From Watersipora subatra (Eukaryota > Bryozoa > Gymnolaemata > Cheilostomatida > Watersiporidae), in assembly GCF_963576615.1 (NCBI RefSeq), contig NC_088714.1:27896558-27960557 (forward strand): 64,000 bases of DNA, written 5' to 3'. Each line of letters begins with the position of its first letter. Position 1 is the first letter of the stretch. Made by a program: the position numbers and the translations under genes. This document shows, piece by piece, positions 11,341 through 24,000 of this stretch. The notes under the pieces are model-generated. The model ran no database searches, was not told where the DNA came from, and saw nothing but the letters and a program-made list of their open reading frames with translations.

Positions 11341-12765
11341 TTTAGAGTCCACAAGGTGACTAGCAATATGTTACTGCTTGTCTTGTCTCAGATTTGGTGA
11401 GTTGTAAGTTATGACACAGACACTTCTAAAATGCTTTTGATCAATATTCTTAAGTCTATCAACCTTGTTGATCTGAAAAGAATCGATGTCGCGTGTTTGT
11501 CTATTTTACAACCCAAGAAAGCATCATTTGTGACGAAGATGAATACAAGAAAGTGATCAGTTGGCTTTTGTTCTGAAGATGTTAGGTGAAGTCTTGAAAT
11601 ATTGATTGCAAATGCCAAACCCTTAAACTAAAAGTTTGGTTGATTATTCTCATTTTTACATTTTCATAGCTAGATTTTTCAAACTTGGTATTTTGAAAAA
11701 AGTGATACCAGAAAAATCTTTTGTGGCAAATTTAATGCTCACTTTTGTTAAAAAAGAATTGTCTGAACTAATGGAAAGTTGGATTTACTTTTAAAATGCG
11801 CATCATATTTAAAGTCCTTGAAAAAACCACTTGACAATTCTTTTCAATGATATGTTGAATTTTAACTAAAGCGAGTCATATAACCTATTTCAATACTTTT
11901 TATTGAAACAAAGTCTGTTTTAATGTTTTTATTTTATTGTAATTTTTTGTTGCATTTGAGTGACTGATATTTTTGAGAAACTTTAAATTTCTGTTTTGGT
12001 TTAAAGCTTTTGATTACTGATGCATATCAGCTTATTTAATTTATTAAATAGAGGTTCATATTAATTTGATCAGCATTTGCAGTTGCTGTCAGCAGCTTTC
12101 ACTGTAGCTAACCAATATATCATCACCTTTAAGCAAAATCAATTCAAACTTGCTAGCTGTATTATTGATCCGTAAATTACAGCATATCAAAGGAAATTCA
12201 AACATTAAAAATCAATGTTAGCACAGTTGTACATCTGCTGATGCCTTTCCCAGTAACCATTAAATCACACAGAAATAAAATAGTACACAATGATATTTCT
12301 CACTGAATTTAACAAGGTATCAACCCTACAACTAAACTAGTAAAACAACTAAATTTGAAATCAGGTCTTCTTGAAAGCTCATTTATATATGACTTTCATG
12401 CCTCTTTTTGATGAGTTTAGTAATTTTTGCTTTATATTAAAAATGTAAGTGCTTTGGTGACACAGTTTGAAGTAGGAAAATAATCTCATTCTTATACCAG
12501 GCCAAGGTCCTCTAGTCGGTTTCTCAAAAGCATCGTCTTTACTTTGCGGCTTGTGGCGCCACAACAACTTAGATGAAGTAAAGATTAAAATTGAGAAATA
12601 ACCTCACTGTCTAATGCATCTATTGCGGAGGACATTGGTCGCTGTATTTTTACAAACTGTCTAAGGCTCACATTCTATCGCCTTATGTCGACGTTGTCCA
12701 TTCCTGCGTTCATCGTCAATAATGTGCACCGTCAACCGATGGCATCGACTGAGCAATGTGGATAA

Positions 12766-12800
12766 ATCAGGAAAGTTTGCAGCTGTCAAACTTTCCTGAT
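12766..12800. repeat. Perfect 14-bp hairpin
   Basis: ATCAGGAAAGTTTG and its exact complement are separated by seven bases. It sits between two AATGTGCACC copies (12721 and 12831), which suggests a small element. Confidence 0.8.
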
Positions 12801-13039
12801 AGTCAGCTGAGACTCAATGGCAGCCTATACAATGTGCACCATTTCCGAAATGGTAATGTATTATCGCGAATAGCGTGATTTATTTATTCCCGATTGTGAT
12901 ATTTGCATTAGGACTAGTATTTAATTGAGCACGTGGCAACAAAGAAGCCCCTTTGTGAAAAATGAGAGCACTACTGAGCGGACTTATCGCTGATGCAAGC
13001 GCGGATGGGTTTGTGATAGTGTGAACACAGTTATCACTG

Positions 13040-13254
13040 AAGTATTATAGCATCAACAAGTATTATAGCATCAACAAGTATTATAGAATCAACAAGTATT
13101 ATAGCATCAACAAGTATTATAGAATCAACAAGTATTATAGAATCAACAAGTATTATAGAATCAACAAGTATTATAGCATCAACAAGTATTATAGCATCAA
13201 CAAGTATTATAGCATCAACAAGTATTATAGCATCAACAAGTATTATAGCATCAA
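13040..13254. repeat. 18-bp tandem array, about 12 copies
   Basis: The unit is AAGTATTATAGCATCAAC with a C/A variant (gcatc or gaatc). Units are directly abutted without spacers, so this is a minisatellite and not a CRISPR array. Confidence 0.95.
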
Positions 13255-15129
13255 TGCCGAGATACAGCGTTATAGTTTGGAATCAGCCTTTAGTTTGAGT
13301 AGTTTTCTATTTGTACAGCCTTATGCACATTTGAGGAAACTGATGATAAATTGATTGTTACATAACTTGTACACGATGTTGCTCATTGAATGCGATCTGT
13401 CTGAAAGAAGGTATCTTATTTGCTTTTAGTTGTTGAATACTAGTATTTTCTGATCAGCTACTGGGATACTGGTTTTATTTACAATGCTATACATGCTGCA
13501 TGCTAGTTAGCAGCTGCCACTTCTTTCTTTGTTGTTCTGTTCAAAATAATATGACTGGAGTAGATTTTGAAGGAAGTTCTGAGCTGGAGCTATTAATAAT
13601 AGTTCACTCAGAAACTTGGCTCAGAAACACTCCAACAGCTGAGACCTACTTCTACTTGTGTAAAAGACAACAAAATCTTAGTTAACAGTAAATATTGGGA
13701 GTCTCATAAAATTCTTGCTTTTGTCAGTAGGCTGAGATTTAATCAATTATGCCTTTAAACACTCGGACCCTGATTGCTGGCTGAGTTTTAATCTAGCTTT
13801 GTCAAGGTTGTTCTGCTACATTGGCATTAGCATTGCTCAGCAGGTTCATACACAGTTGAAAATAATGACAAGGTAGCTAAAAGCAGAGAAGCAGCAGAAA
13901 AGGCCGGTGGGATCTTTTTACAACATAATGTGCAACTTAACACTAAGAGGTTATCATCTCTCATTAAAATCTAAAATATTGTGTAGACAACTTCTACTAC
14001 CACACAAAAAGCTTGAAGCCTGTAATGTACCTTGCGAAGAGGTTACGACTAATAAAAAACTGCAGCTGTTGTCTGACTAAATTCAAGAAATTAATGTTTT
14101 ATTACTAGAAGAAGCTTGAACAGCTTTCACTAAAAAGTCATTAAAAATAAATGAAGTCCATGAAAAGCTAATGTAAAATCATTTTTTAGCATAAATCCGC
14201 GAATAGAACTTTATTAGGTTATGAAAATCATAAGTTCATCCAATTCCAATCCTTAAGATAATCATTATGTGATTTTATACAAATTATATATTGCTAACAG
14301 AAAGTGCTACTTATAATCCACAATGTTATGAAAAAGTTGATAGGAACTTTTTGTTAGCTTTTTGACCAAATTAAAACTTTTAAAGTTTACTACGCATTTG
14401 TAAATATAAATCTGGTGCCATCTTCTTACATAATAGCAAAACTTTGATCATTATCAATTAATACTATAAAAGTACTAGAAGTACCAATTGAATTTGCCAA
14501 TTTGGTTACTAATAATGCATTACAAGTGTTTCCAGGAAAGTTACCCCATTACCAGGATCCATACTGTATATTTAAAGTCAGCTTGTAAAAAATGCTCAAA
14601 AGTGACATTGAACAGATAATGGTTTTAGGCATTTGATGCATTTTAGTAACGCGAAAGCTTTACAATTGACTTACGGAGAGTCGATGCATCTGAACCTGCC
14701 CTGCTCTACCATAAATTACTAAAAAATTTTTGTCAATTATAGTGAAATACTGATAAACAAGACCGCATCTCATGTTTTTCATGGTTGAATCACTGCTTTT
14801 GCTATCTTTTTATGCTGCATATACTGTAAATTTATCTTCTAAATAGTATTTATTTAAATCCTTATCTTAAATTTTGAATACTTCTGTATTGGAATCAAAT
14901 GTTATCAACCTCGCTGTGATATTTTCATCTACCTTCCCCATGAAACACCTCTTTGACTTCATTGTTATGACACATCTAATTTTTAATGGCCAGGCTTGAA
15001 TAAAATTTCCAATAAATGGTACGTCAACGCAACATATTGATGAGGGTTCACACTGATCTTTAGTAAAATGAAACTCAACACAAACTGCTAGAATATCAGT
15101 TCGTAGTTGTAGTCGCAGTAAAGCACGTA

Positions 15130-15480
15130 AGTAAAGCCTGGTTTCCATATCGATTGCGAGACTCCGGCCGCAATCTTGTGCAGCAAAACGCTTGCAACGC
15201 TAGGCTCGGGTGGCTGCTGTTTACGTAAAGTTGCATCAGCAATAACCGCATAGAAAATGTTAGCTCGCCATGCCGTTTCAACGATGCTGACCTTCACCTG
15301 TACAGTGCATCTTGGGAAGGTTTTGCCTGCGGCTCTTCGCAAAGTTTGAACAGCGCTAAACTCTTATGTTGACTGCCGGCAACCACCGGCGGTACTCGGC
15401 GTTACCCGTCGTGTAGATTCACATTTCACCACTGATAACCTGCAGTGCTATCCCCGATGCTATCACTAGAGCTCTGCCGT
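15130..15480. repeat. GC-rich MITE-like element, degenerate copy
   Basis: Homologous to the better-preserved element at 21887-22193. Shared landmarks are GCCTGGTTTCCATATCGATT, CGAGACTCCGGC, AACAGCGCTAAACTCTT and CACTGATAACCTGC. The right terminal repeat is not recognisable. Confidence 0.65.
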
Positions 15481-16520
15481 GTCTATGAACTTAAGCGGAT
15501 TTAGTGAATTCATTAAGATGTGATGTGGACTGGTACAAACAATAAGCTACACATAACCTCAATTATTCCTTTTTCTGCGGGTAACCATTATATGTGTATG
15601 CGTATTAGGAGTAGACATTCTATAATCCGTGTTGAGGGTGGGTCTGTTTTCTTTGTAACTCTTATGCGTATAACTGACCAACTTGTTTAACCTCTTGCAC
15701 TTGCTAAGGCCCACCCTCTAGGATATTAATTCTTCAGCATGTATGATTATATTTATTCTTGTGCACAAAACAAGACATACTACAACCTTATCTGGATCTC
15801 TCTACAAGCATCAGCTAGATAAAAATTGTCTGCATTGCACCAACATCCACTATCATTATCAAAAAGCATTATCATCAATAAGTGACTAGTTTGGCAATCT
15901 CCTGAGTTGCACCAGCAACACAGTAAACCAGTAAGCATCATCTTCAATAAGCAACTACGCTGGCAAGCACTCAGATTGCATCAGCATCACAGTGCACTTG
16001 CAGGACAGTTATATCTCCTTAGCTATTTCCACTTGTCAGGACCCAGGTGAAGGGGTAATTTTCCTTCAAAAAGCAGCAGTAAGTATGGAGTTGCAATTTC
16101 TGCGAACAGAAGGTCGAGGATAAGACCACATCCATTAGCGTGGTAAGTAAAATCCCCTTCAGACACACATCTGTGAGGAATGCATGTTTGAAATAAGCAA
16201 TTACAAGGCTGGCTTGCTCACACAATAGCGCGTGACGCTCGGCGGTATGAAAAACACATCGGAAATTCCATTGGGGGGAATTCCCTATTGTTTGACACTG
16301 TTGAGCATAGAAATAAAGGCTTACGCTATTGTTACTAGCACTACTAAATAACAGCTCATGTGACACCTGCTCTAGCGTTTGCTTAAGTCAGCCGGGCACT
16401 TCTGCTGAGGTGAGTTGCTAGCCCTTGGTTAAAGCTTTAACTGCAGTGCCCGACGTTTTTCAAGAGCATTTCAGCGAAATGAGTTCTGTGCTTAAATTTT
16501 GACAGCATGCTCATTTACAG
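15481..16520. other. Non-coding, no gene seen
   Basis: No exon, tRNA or strong repeat structure was recognised in this stretch. Confidence 0.4.
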
Positions 16521-16524
16521 AGAG

Positions 16525-16604
16525 TTTATAAACTGAAACATATGAGGGTAGATGTAGTATGTGATATCAACATACTACATCCACCATCGTATGTTTCAGT
16601 TTAT
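16525..16604. ncRNA. Long hairpin, miRNA-precursor-like or foldback MITE
   Basis: Two arms of about 35 bases, sharing ATAAACTGAAACATA and GATGTAGTATGT, pair with about four mismatches across a seven-base loop (GATATCA). Size and loop are compatible with a pre-miRNA. A short foldback transposon would look the same. Expression cannot be judged from the sequence. Confidence 0.35.
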
Positions 16605-16910
16605 GAGTTTTGTGTTACTACAACCTTCATTTCACCATCCCGACTCCTCCACAATTCTAATAGATTACCAACTTTTATAACACGTCTGTTCAACTCACTC
16701 AATATTTCCTGATTTCCGTTATTTCGTTGTTTTGTCTTTATTTTTGCATGTAGTGAAAAAGTTTTGGTGATGGTTACCGATGTTAGCAAAAAGCTAAACA
16801 TACTTCAGAAAAGTGGTCTATGATTGATTATACACATTGTGCAGTGCTTATCTTCCTAGCAAAACTTGTACATGCATATGCTATTCCTTCGAGTTAGAAG
16901 CGTATCCAAT

Positions 16911-17803
16911 GCTTTAAAGGTTGACTTGCAAAAAATTCACATTACAGTTACTTGGTATCAAAAGATCCACTATGTCTTACTCTGTTGTGTTGTAGGTGCA
17001 AATATGTGGAAATGTGATTACAAGCTTTTAAAAGCTAAAAAGCGAACAGTTAATCGCAGCCACACTAGACCGCCGTAGTTTGGAATCTCTTTCCAAAATG
17101 GCTCAAATGGGATGTAGCTGTATAAGATGGCTTCTGTTTACATTTTCAAGCAACCTCATTCGTCGAAATATTTTCACAAATGTACTTCACGCATTCAATA
17201 AAACCATGTCTATTGTTCTTACGCGTCTATTTTATCGTCATTGTAATGCTGTCATTTTCAGCACTGATATCCTATAACCTACTGTAAAAATTCATGAAAA
17301 TTTTTTAACCTTAGCTCGAAGGAGTACATATCTTTGTCTGATAAACATGCCGAGCCTGTTGATCACCTGTGATAATCGAAAAATGCTGCAAAAATTATTC
17401 GTGAAGTTCGGGTCACATAATCAGATTACGACTAGACGATTAGACCAAGCCGAAACAAAACTGTAAAGTAGCGAGCATCTATATTTGATGCGGGGTCTTC
17501 GGTAAAACCCGAAGTGTTGGTCATAAACTAATGCTATGAGAAGTTTTATATTGAGCTTTTTATTGGCCTCTCAATTCACTTCAGAACATCATGTGACAAA
17601 GCAATAACCAAATGTAATGACAACGTCAGAGAAATACACTGATTCCAATCTACGGCGGCTTTTTGTTTTTGAGCTTTTAAGAGCTTGTAATCACATTCCC
17701 ACATATTTGGCACCTACAACACAACAGAGTAAAACGTGGTGAATCTTTTGATACCAAATAAATGTAATGTGAATTTTGTTGCAAGTCAACCTTTGCTTTA
17801 AGG
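16911..17803. mobile_element. Foldback element with about 165-bp inverted arms
   Basis: The left arm (16911-17087) and right arm (17641-17803) are inverted copies. They share GGTTGACTTGC, ACTCTGTTGTGTTGTAGGTG, TGTGATTACAAGC and CCGCCGTAG. The left arm has an insertion of roughly 20 bases near its inner end. The loop of about 550 bases has no recognisable coding content. The right arm ends about 90 bases before the start codon of the nucleotidyltransferase gene, so it may lie in its promoter or 5' UTR. Confidence 0.8.
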
Positions 17804-17897
17804 ATCTTCTATGTATGGCGTAATAGTAATAATTTGCATAGCTAATTTATGAGAAATGCTAACATTATTTGAAGGGAATGTTTTCCAACAACAGACC

Positions 17898-18093
17898 ATG
17901 AGTAAAGCAAAAACTTTCAAACGAAAAGTTCAAAAAGCCTCAGTACCTTCTGGAAACTTTGCGGTAGATGTCACTGGCGGGGACGGGTACAGGAAACTGA
18001 GAGAATCTGAAGAAGAAGTTCTTAAGGAATCACTTAGCAGGTTCAGTGAGGAAGCCACTAGAATATCACAACAAGAGATCGATTTCAAGAAAG
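17898..18093 (+). CDS. cGAS-like gene, exon 1
   Basis: Encodes a basic start (MSKAKTFKRKVQKAS) and a helical, charged segment (RESEEEVLKESLSRFSEEAT). It ends in phase 1 before GTAACT. An acceptor-like ttttccaacaacag sits directly before ACCATG, so an upstream non-coding exon is possible. Confidence 0.8.
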
Positions 18094-21000
18094 GTAACTT
18101 ATGCAGTATGGCAAAGCTCAGCTCCGTTTTCTACCAGTCTGTTCTGGCAACTAAGACTTTGTCTAGACTTTCACTTTGCTGCCATAAAATTGCCTTGCTA
18201 GCGCTCACTTGTGAGAAAACCTTTTCCATGTTCCTTTTACAAGAGAACTTCATGTAAATGATTTAGAGCTAAAGTTTACACCCAGGCGCTCATACAAAAA
18301 TGATTGAACTATTTGAGGCTTAGCTTTATAAATGTATGTGTAAAGGTATAGAGAATCCCAATAGCTACTTTTAAGGTCACATTTCTTTTTGTCAGAGGAT
18401 GGTGCAGTCATATAAGGTTATGTGTAGATACGGGGGTTTTCATTCAAAAAATGTCTGCTGAAAAATTTCTCTCACGTTTTATGCTTCTTCAAGTATTAGT
18501 TATGATTTAGAAGATCACATGTTTTGGTATAGGAAACCTCACTACTGCTTCTTCTGTGAGGCCTGTGATTGTGCTAGCTAAAAGCTGTAGTCAGCCATCT
18601 TTTTTGTGTTAAATTGGAACGATTGCAAGTAGAGAGCATCTATAACTAACATCACTCAGTAAATCTCATGCCTCTGCCAGTTTCTCATTATTTACTGTAT
18701 GAATTCAGACATTGTCTTTTATGTATGAAATATCAACCATTTGAACCACAAAAACCCATAAAAGTGTGATTGAGTTTTTAGAAGCTACAGACACTGCTGG
18801 TATATGTGCGACACTGAGAAGTATATGTTAGTGAATAAAAAAACCAAGCCGCTAGTTACACTTTGCTCTGACATTTTTTTTATTTTCAAGGACAATAAAT
18901 GGAAAAAAATTATCCAAAACTTGTCTTACAACATAAATGGGACATGTAATACATAATACAATAAATAGTATGATACGGTACATAACATAAGAAAGAGAGT
19001 GGCCCCATCATCTTTCGGAAGGCCACTTAAGGATGCAAAACACTTTCTCTTGTTTCATGCAAATTGATTAGTAGGTAGCAAACCACTAGAAAACAAAGGC
19101 GGATCAATAAGGTATGTTCTATCGGTCAAAGCCTTGAATAGGCCAACTCATTATTCATACTCATGCAATCACTCAGCTTCCTTTTAAGTATAGCTATACA
19201 GGCCTTGTTTGGCTTTTTAATATTATATAGTAGCTACCACATCTAATGAGATTTATGATTATTTGAAAATAGAGCTGTTGATCCTACCAAAATATTCAAT
19301 ATGTTTTTACCCTTCTGTTGAGAATTGATATATTGTTGATTTCCATGATAAACTGACAATAGGTCGTCTTATGATACTTTGCACATGGATAAAGTTGGCA
19401 TAAGCCATACATTGGTTATAAAGTGCTTATTTGCATGGCTATACATTACATTCATATCTCTACATAAAAGTGCTCCAACGATACGAGAAATTCAAGATAG
19501 GAGCTGACTTTCGAGCAAGTTTATTCCTTGAGATACGAGTAATCTTTGAGATATGAGCATACAAGCCGGTTGTCGATGGCCACTATGTGGCCAAGTAATA
19601 ATAATAGCGTAATATGGCAGGTCTTTCTCTTTGAAACAGTTTAAAGGAAGTTCTTAAAATGTTGGCTAAAAGTTATAGTGAATGCGATACAAAATGCAAC
19701 TAACTAGAAATGGATACTAAAAAAATAAAACGAAAAATTAAAGTAAGTTTAGTAAAATATTAAAACCTACTTAAATTTAAGTGTGTGTTTAGTAAGCTAA
19801 ATTCATTAAGTTGAATTTTAAAGCTTCTATTACGAAAATTCGCAAAAGTTTAGTGTACCGAACGCGTTGCTCTCACGTCTCTCTCAGACGACCGTTATCC
19901 ACAATGTCTGTCTCGAAGGTAAAAACTCCTTGAAGTAGTGATACATAGTGATGTTGCATTTTATTGCAGCCCATAACAACTAAATAGGCATTTGTTACTG
20001 TTTTTAACTCCTGCACTAAAAACAACCATTGAAAACATGTTTTCCACTGTATATAATAACCTATTTAGGTGTTTTTTCATAGTATGCTAGGGGATTAATC
20101 TTTATTTAGATAATTTATATGGAAAATCGTGCCTTGAGATGCGAGCAAATTGACATACGAGCTCAGTCTCAGAATGCATTAGGCTCGTATGTCGAGGTAT
20201 GATTGTAGTTGGCATTGATTCCCAATTCTAATAAAACATATTACAATTCTTAAATATAACATTAGCTCTTTGGACATTTTACCTATTTTTCTTCAATTAG
20301 CCATGTTACGGCAACATGTTTGAGCGAAGATGTTGGTACATATTGCTTGAATATTTTAGATAAAAAGAAAAGTTTCATAGTATTTTTATCAAAACTACTA
20401 AAAATGAATAACCACCATGTTGAAACCAGGATATCGTTCACTTTAGTATTTAGCTGTCATAAAATTTTTAAGCGTCGCAGTAAATCTAGCAGCTTGTTCA
20501 GGTGCATTCTAACCATTGAATAAGAAATCAACAAGCGGAGTAAAGCAACAACCTGAACAAGTATTTATAGAACTAACGTGGCGTGCGCACAACTGTGTTG
20601 GTTTAAACCAAGTGTAATTATGTAGGGCAGCTGGTACCAAGGTCATAGGACATCAGATTGCTATAACCATTACATATGATTTGCTGTATATATTATTATA
20701 AAAGACCCAATAATAGCTTCCAGAAGTATGGGGAACTATAATTAGCAAGTGTTGTTTTATTATAGCTTAGACTTTCATGAACCAACTTTATGCTTAGATA
20801 CCTCAAAAAGGCCTGGGAGACTTTCACAATCTCACAATAATATTACGCATTTGTTACCATAGTCACCTGCATGCACTAGTTTTTATTTATAGTAACCAAG
20901 CTGGTCAAATTTAAGATAAAACATTGATTGGCAGTATAAAAACTAAACATCTTTATCAAAATAACAATTAAATTTTCAAATTATGCATTTTTAATAGAAT

Positions 21001-24000
21001 ATTTACCAACAGGCAGCAACGATATGCACAAACCAACCGTACCTAAGAGCTACTGTAATAAACTGTTGGGTACAGCAGGTAGGCCAAACCAGCTGACAAG
21101 CAGATCGAGGTTACCAGCATTACTAAATAGGCAACAGCATACTTAACCATGTAAAACAATTCAGCCTCACATAAAGTCAATATTCGTAACCTATTGTGGG
21201 TCTCCATGCTTCAAATGGGTTCGAAGTTTCTTCCACTCTGAGTAGCAGAAATGGTACAATCCAAACGGATGTGACACCACTTCGCTTCAGTAAATTTGTG
21301 CGAATGGATTTGCAGTGAGACTACTTATCATCGTCATGAAAATGCTTACGGTGGATGGATTTAAATCGATAATACTCGGTTAAGCTCTCCCCAGTGGAGG
21401 TAAAATAACTCAGCATATCTCATCGCACCACTAACTACAATCGCATTACAACTACTATTGCCAACAATAGGTTGCTCATATGAATATGACGAGATAATTG
21501 TATCTTTTAAAATTTTATTATCTTATTCATTAAATAATTGAACTTAATGGCTGTACAGGTTCTCACTGCACTAGTGATGACCTCTTCCTAGGCTTAACTT
21601 TTTCAGCATAGAAACAGTTACGTTTACTAAAAGCGATTGTAGTTCATGCGACCTTTGAAGTAATAATTGTATAGCAAGTAATAAATTATGTTGCTATTTC
21701 ATAATATAGAGGGATACTAGCCAAATGCCCCGCATTATACACAGGTATTAAAACAACTTATAATCAGTGGCAGGTTATATGTAGTTGTCTGCCACTTGCC
21801 CTTAACCTAGTAGGTTGCCTATGACTAATTTGAGTAAGCTAGTAACAGTATTGCTAAACTTACTAATGAGAACCCCGAGAGCAAGCTTTAAGCCTGGTTC
21901 CCATATCGATTGCGAGACTCCGGCACATAAAAGCTGCATTGCTGATAACCGCATAAAATATGTTTGCTCACCATGCTGTTTCAATAATAGTGACCTTCAT
22001 CTGTACAGTGCACCTTGGAAAGGTTTTGCCGGCGGCCCTTCGCGAATTTTGAGCAGCGCTAAACTCTTGTGTTGACCGCCGACAACTACCGGTGGTACTC
22101 GGCGGTACCTGGCGTGTAGGTTCACTTTTCCCCGCTGATAACCTGCGGTGCTATCGCCGGTGCTTTGCAGCGTATATGGGAACCAGGCTAAAGTGATATT
22201 GCGTAACACAGAGTGCTATGCGTATTTTAACCGAGATAACAACTCGCATCACCTAATAAATCCATTGCATCTCGCGTAGCTTAACTGGTTAGGTTATCGT
22301 CTAGGGAACACGAGGTTCCGAGACCAAATCCAGCACGAAGCCGTTCTTTCATTTCTAGATTTTAATATCTATAACTAGACAGACCGAACGACAACAGACT
22401 TTGAGATATATATATCGATTATTATTATTAATAATAAATAAAATTGTGGTAGGTATAGTTTAAAAAGTTCTGTTTTAAAGAGTACATCGCGAGTTTTGGA
22501 AAATCGACTAAGTGTAACTCGGAACAGTTGAAACTGTAGCTTGCTAGTTCATCAGCGTAGCTCAAATCTGAATCCATCATTCAAAGCATGCAAAACCCAG
22601 TGAACATGCACAAAGGTGAAGGTTAATTGGTGACTGAATAAGATTTGATAGTTTGTTGAATATTTTTGATGCTTGTAACTCTGTCTTATAGCTTACATAT
22701 ACTTTTGAGATAAATTTTGTAATTTAATAGGCAACTCATAATGGTTTTTAAATCTCTCATGAAGCTTTTCAATATGCCAGACTTGCTACTGCCATGACTA
22801 AATCAGAGCACAATAAAAAATATTTTATTGTCAAACAACATTTTGTTGGTAAGATGACTGAATCACAACAATTTTTGGCATTGACCTCTTTTAGAAGGCA
22901 AATCTTTGTTTACTAACTATTCTTGCTTTTGCAGATCTGGTAAAATGGCTTGTAAAACAATTCGAAGGAGAGATGAAAGGGTATTGGTATCGGTCATTCA
23001 ATGCAGGAAGCGCTTATGAGAAGGTGCAAGCTGGAGAGGCCAAAGACTTTGATGTTATGATATTTCTCAACATAAGAAAATGGTTGTGGCAGGTGTGTAT
23101 TAACCTAAAATATAGCCAAACTGTTTTTAAGGCTTTCACATAGGCACCAGCCAATTGTTTACATAGCAAATCTAAGTTTGCTTTCTGAACTTCCAAAAAC
23201 CTTTATTAAGCTCAGTTTTGATTTTATAGTTACTAGTTAACGCTTTAAAACGAAAGCTATCTAGTTTACAGTTTTAGGTTTTCATCGCTCTAGATTTTTA
23301 TTGTTGCTTTCATTTTGCACATTCAATGAGATCAAATGCATGGGGGATGCGAGTTGTATTTTTTGCATTTTTACCAACAGCTACTGCTTGGTAAATTTAA
23401 ATTGTTTTGTTATTTGACAGCGAGATTAATTATTAAAGTTTGCTAAACAATAACTCGGAAGGAAAACAACTGCTTCAGACTGAGTTTTACCTTACAACAT
23501 ATTGCATTTCTTCTGTTGCTAAAATAACCTTTTGATCAAGGTTAAGCCTGTACAGTACTTGTTCCTGCTTTGCAAAGCCACATTCCAGATGAACTGCAAA
23601 ATAAAATTTCTACAAAATAAAAACTAGATTTTTCAAGTATTAGTCATACTTTTAACATTTCAGACTTCAACTGCTTTCTAAACTTTCCAGAGTTCTATAC
23701 ATGCAAACACATGTCTATGTACCTGCGATTTATTTGTATAGTACGACGTATATATAACAATGAGATATGTTAGAGATTAATGAGAACTGAATGAAGAAGA
23801 ATGACTGAGATAAGAATAAAAGAGGTAAAGTCAATGTTTAATATTTTGCGCCAAACAGTAACAAACTAGCAAAAAGATAAAAGGCACCTATTGCTGATTC
23901 TCTGTAGACAAGGAAGGAGGGATGGCTAAATTCCACTCAGTCTATGCAAAGCGATTTTGAGCTATTCTCGTGAAAGATTCCATTTTTATCACTGACATCA

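Larger units (their letters stand above)
11341..15130. other. Non-coding, repeats and hairpins
   Basis: No gene is supported on either strand. The stretch holds a perfect 14-bp hairpin at 12766-12800, an 18-bp tandem array at 13040-13254 and otherwise unremarkable AT-rich sequence. Confidence 0.5.
18094..22934. other. Intron 1 of the cGAS-like gene
   Basis: No exon was seen. The intron holds a degenerate element whose ends resemble ATACGAG / CTCGTATGTCGAGGTATG (about 19475-20210), a GC-rich MITE (21887-22193) and a tRNA-derived SINE (22268-22400). Confidence 0.55.

Noticed and set aside
13040-13254. CRISPR-like regular repeat
   Set aside because: The 18-base units abut without spacers and the genome is animal.
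19475-20215. Possible Tigger-like element with ATACGAG / CTCGTATG ends
   Set aside because: The two ends match only partly and no transposase remains; too weak to list as an element.
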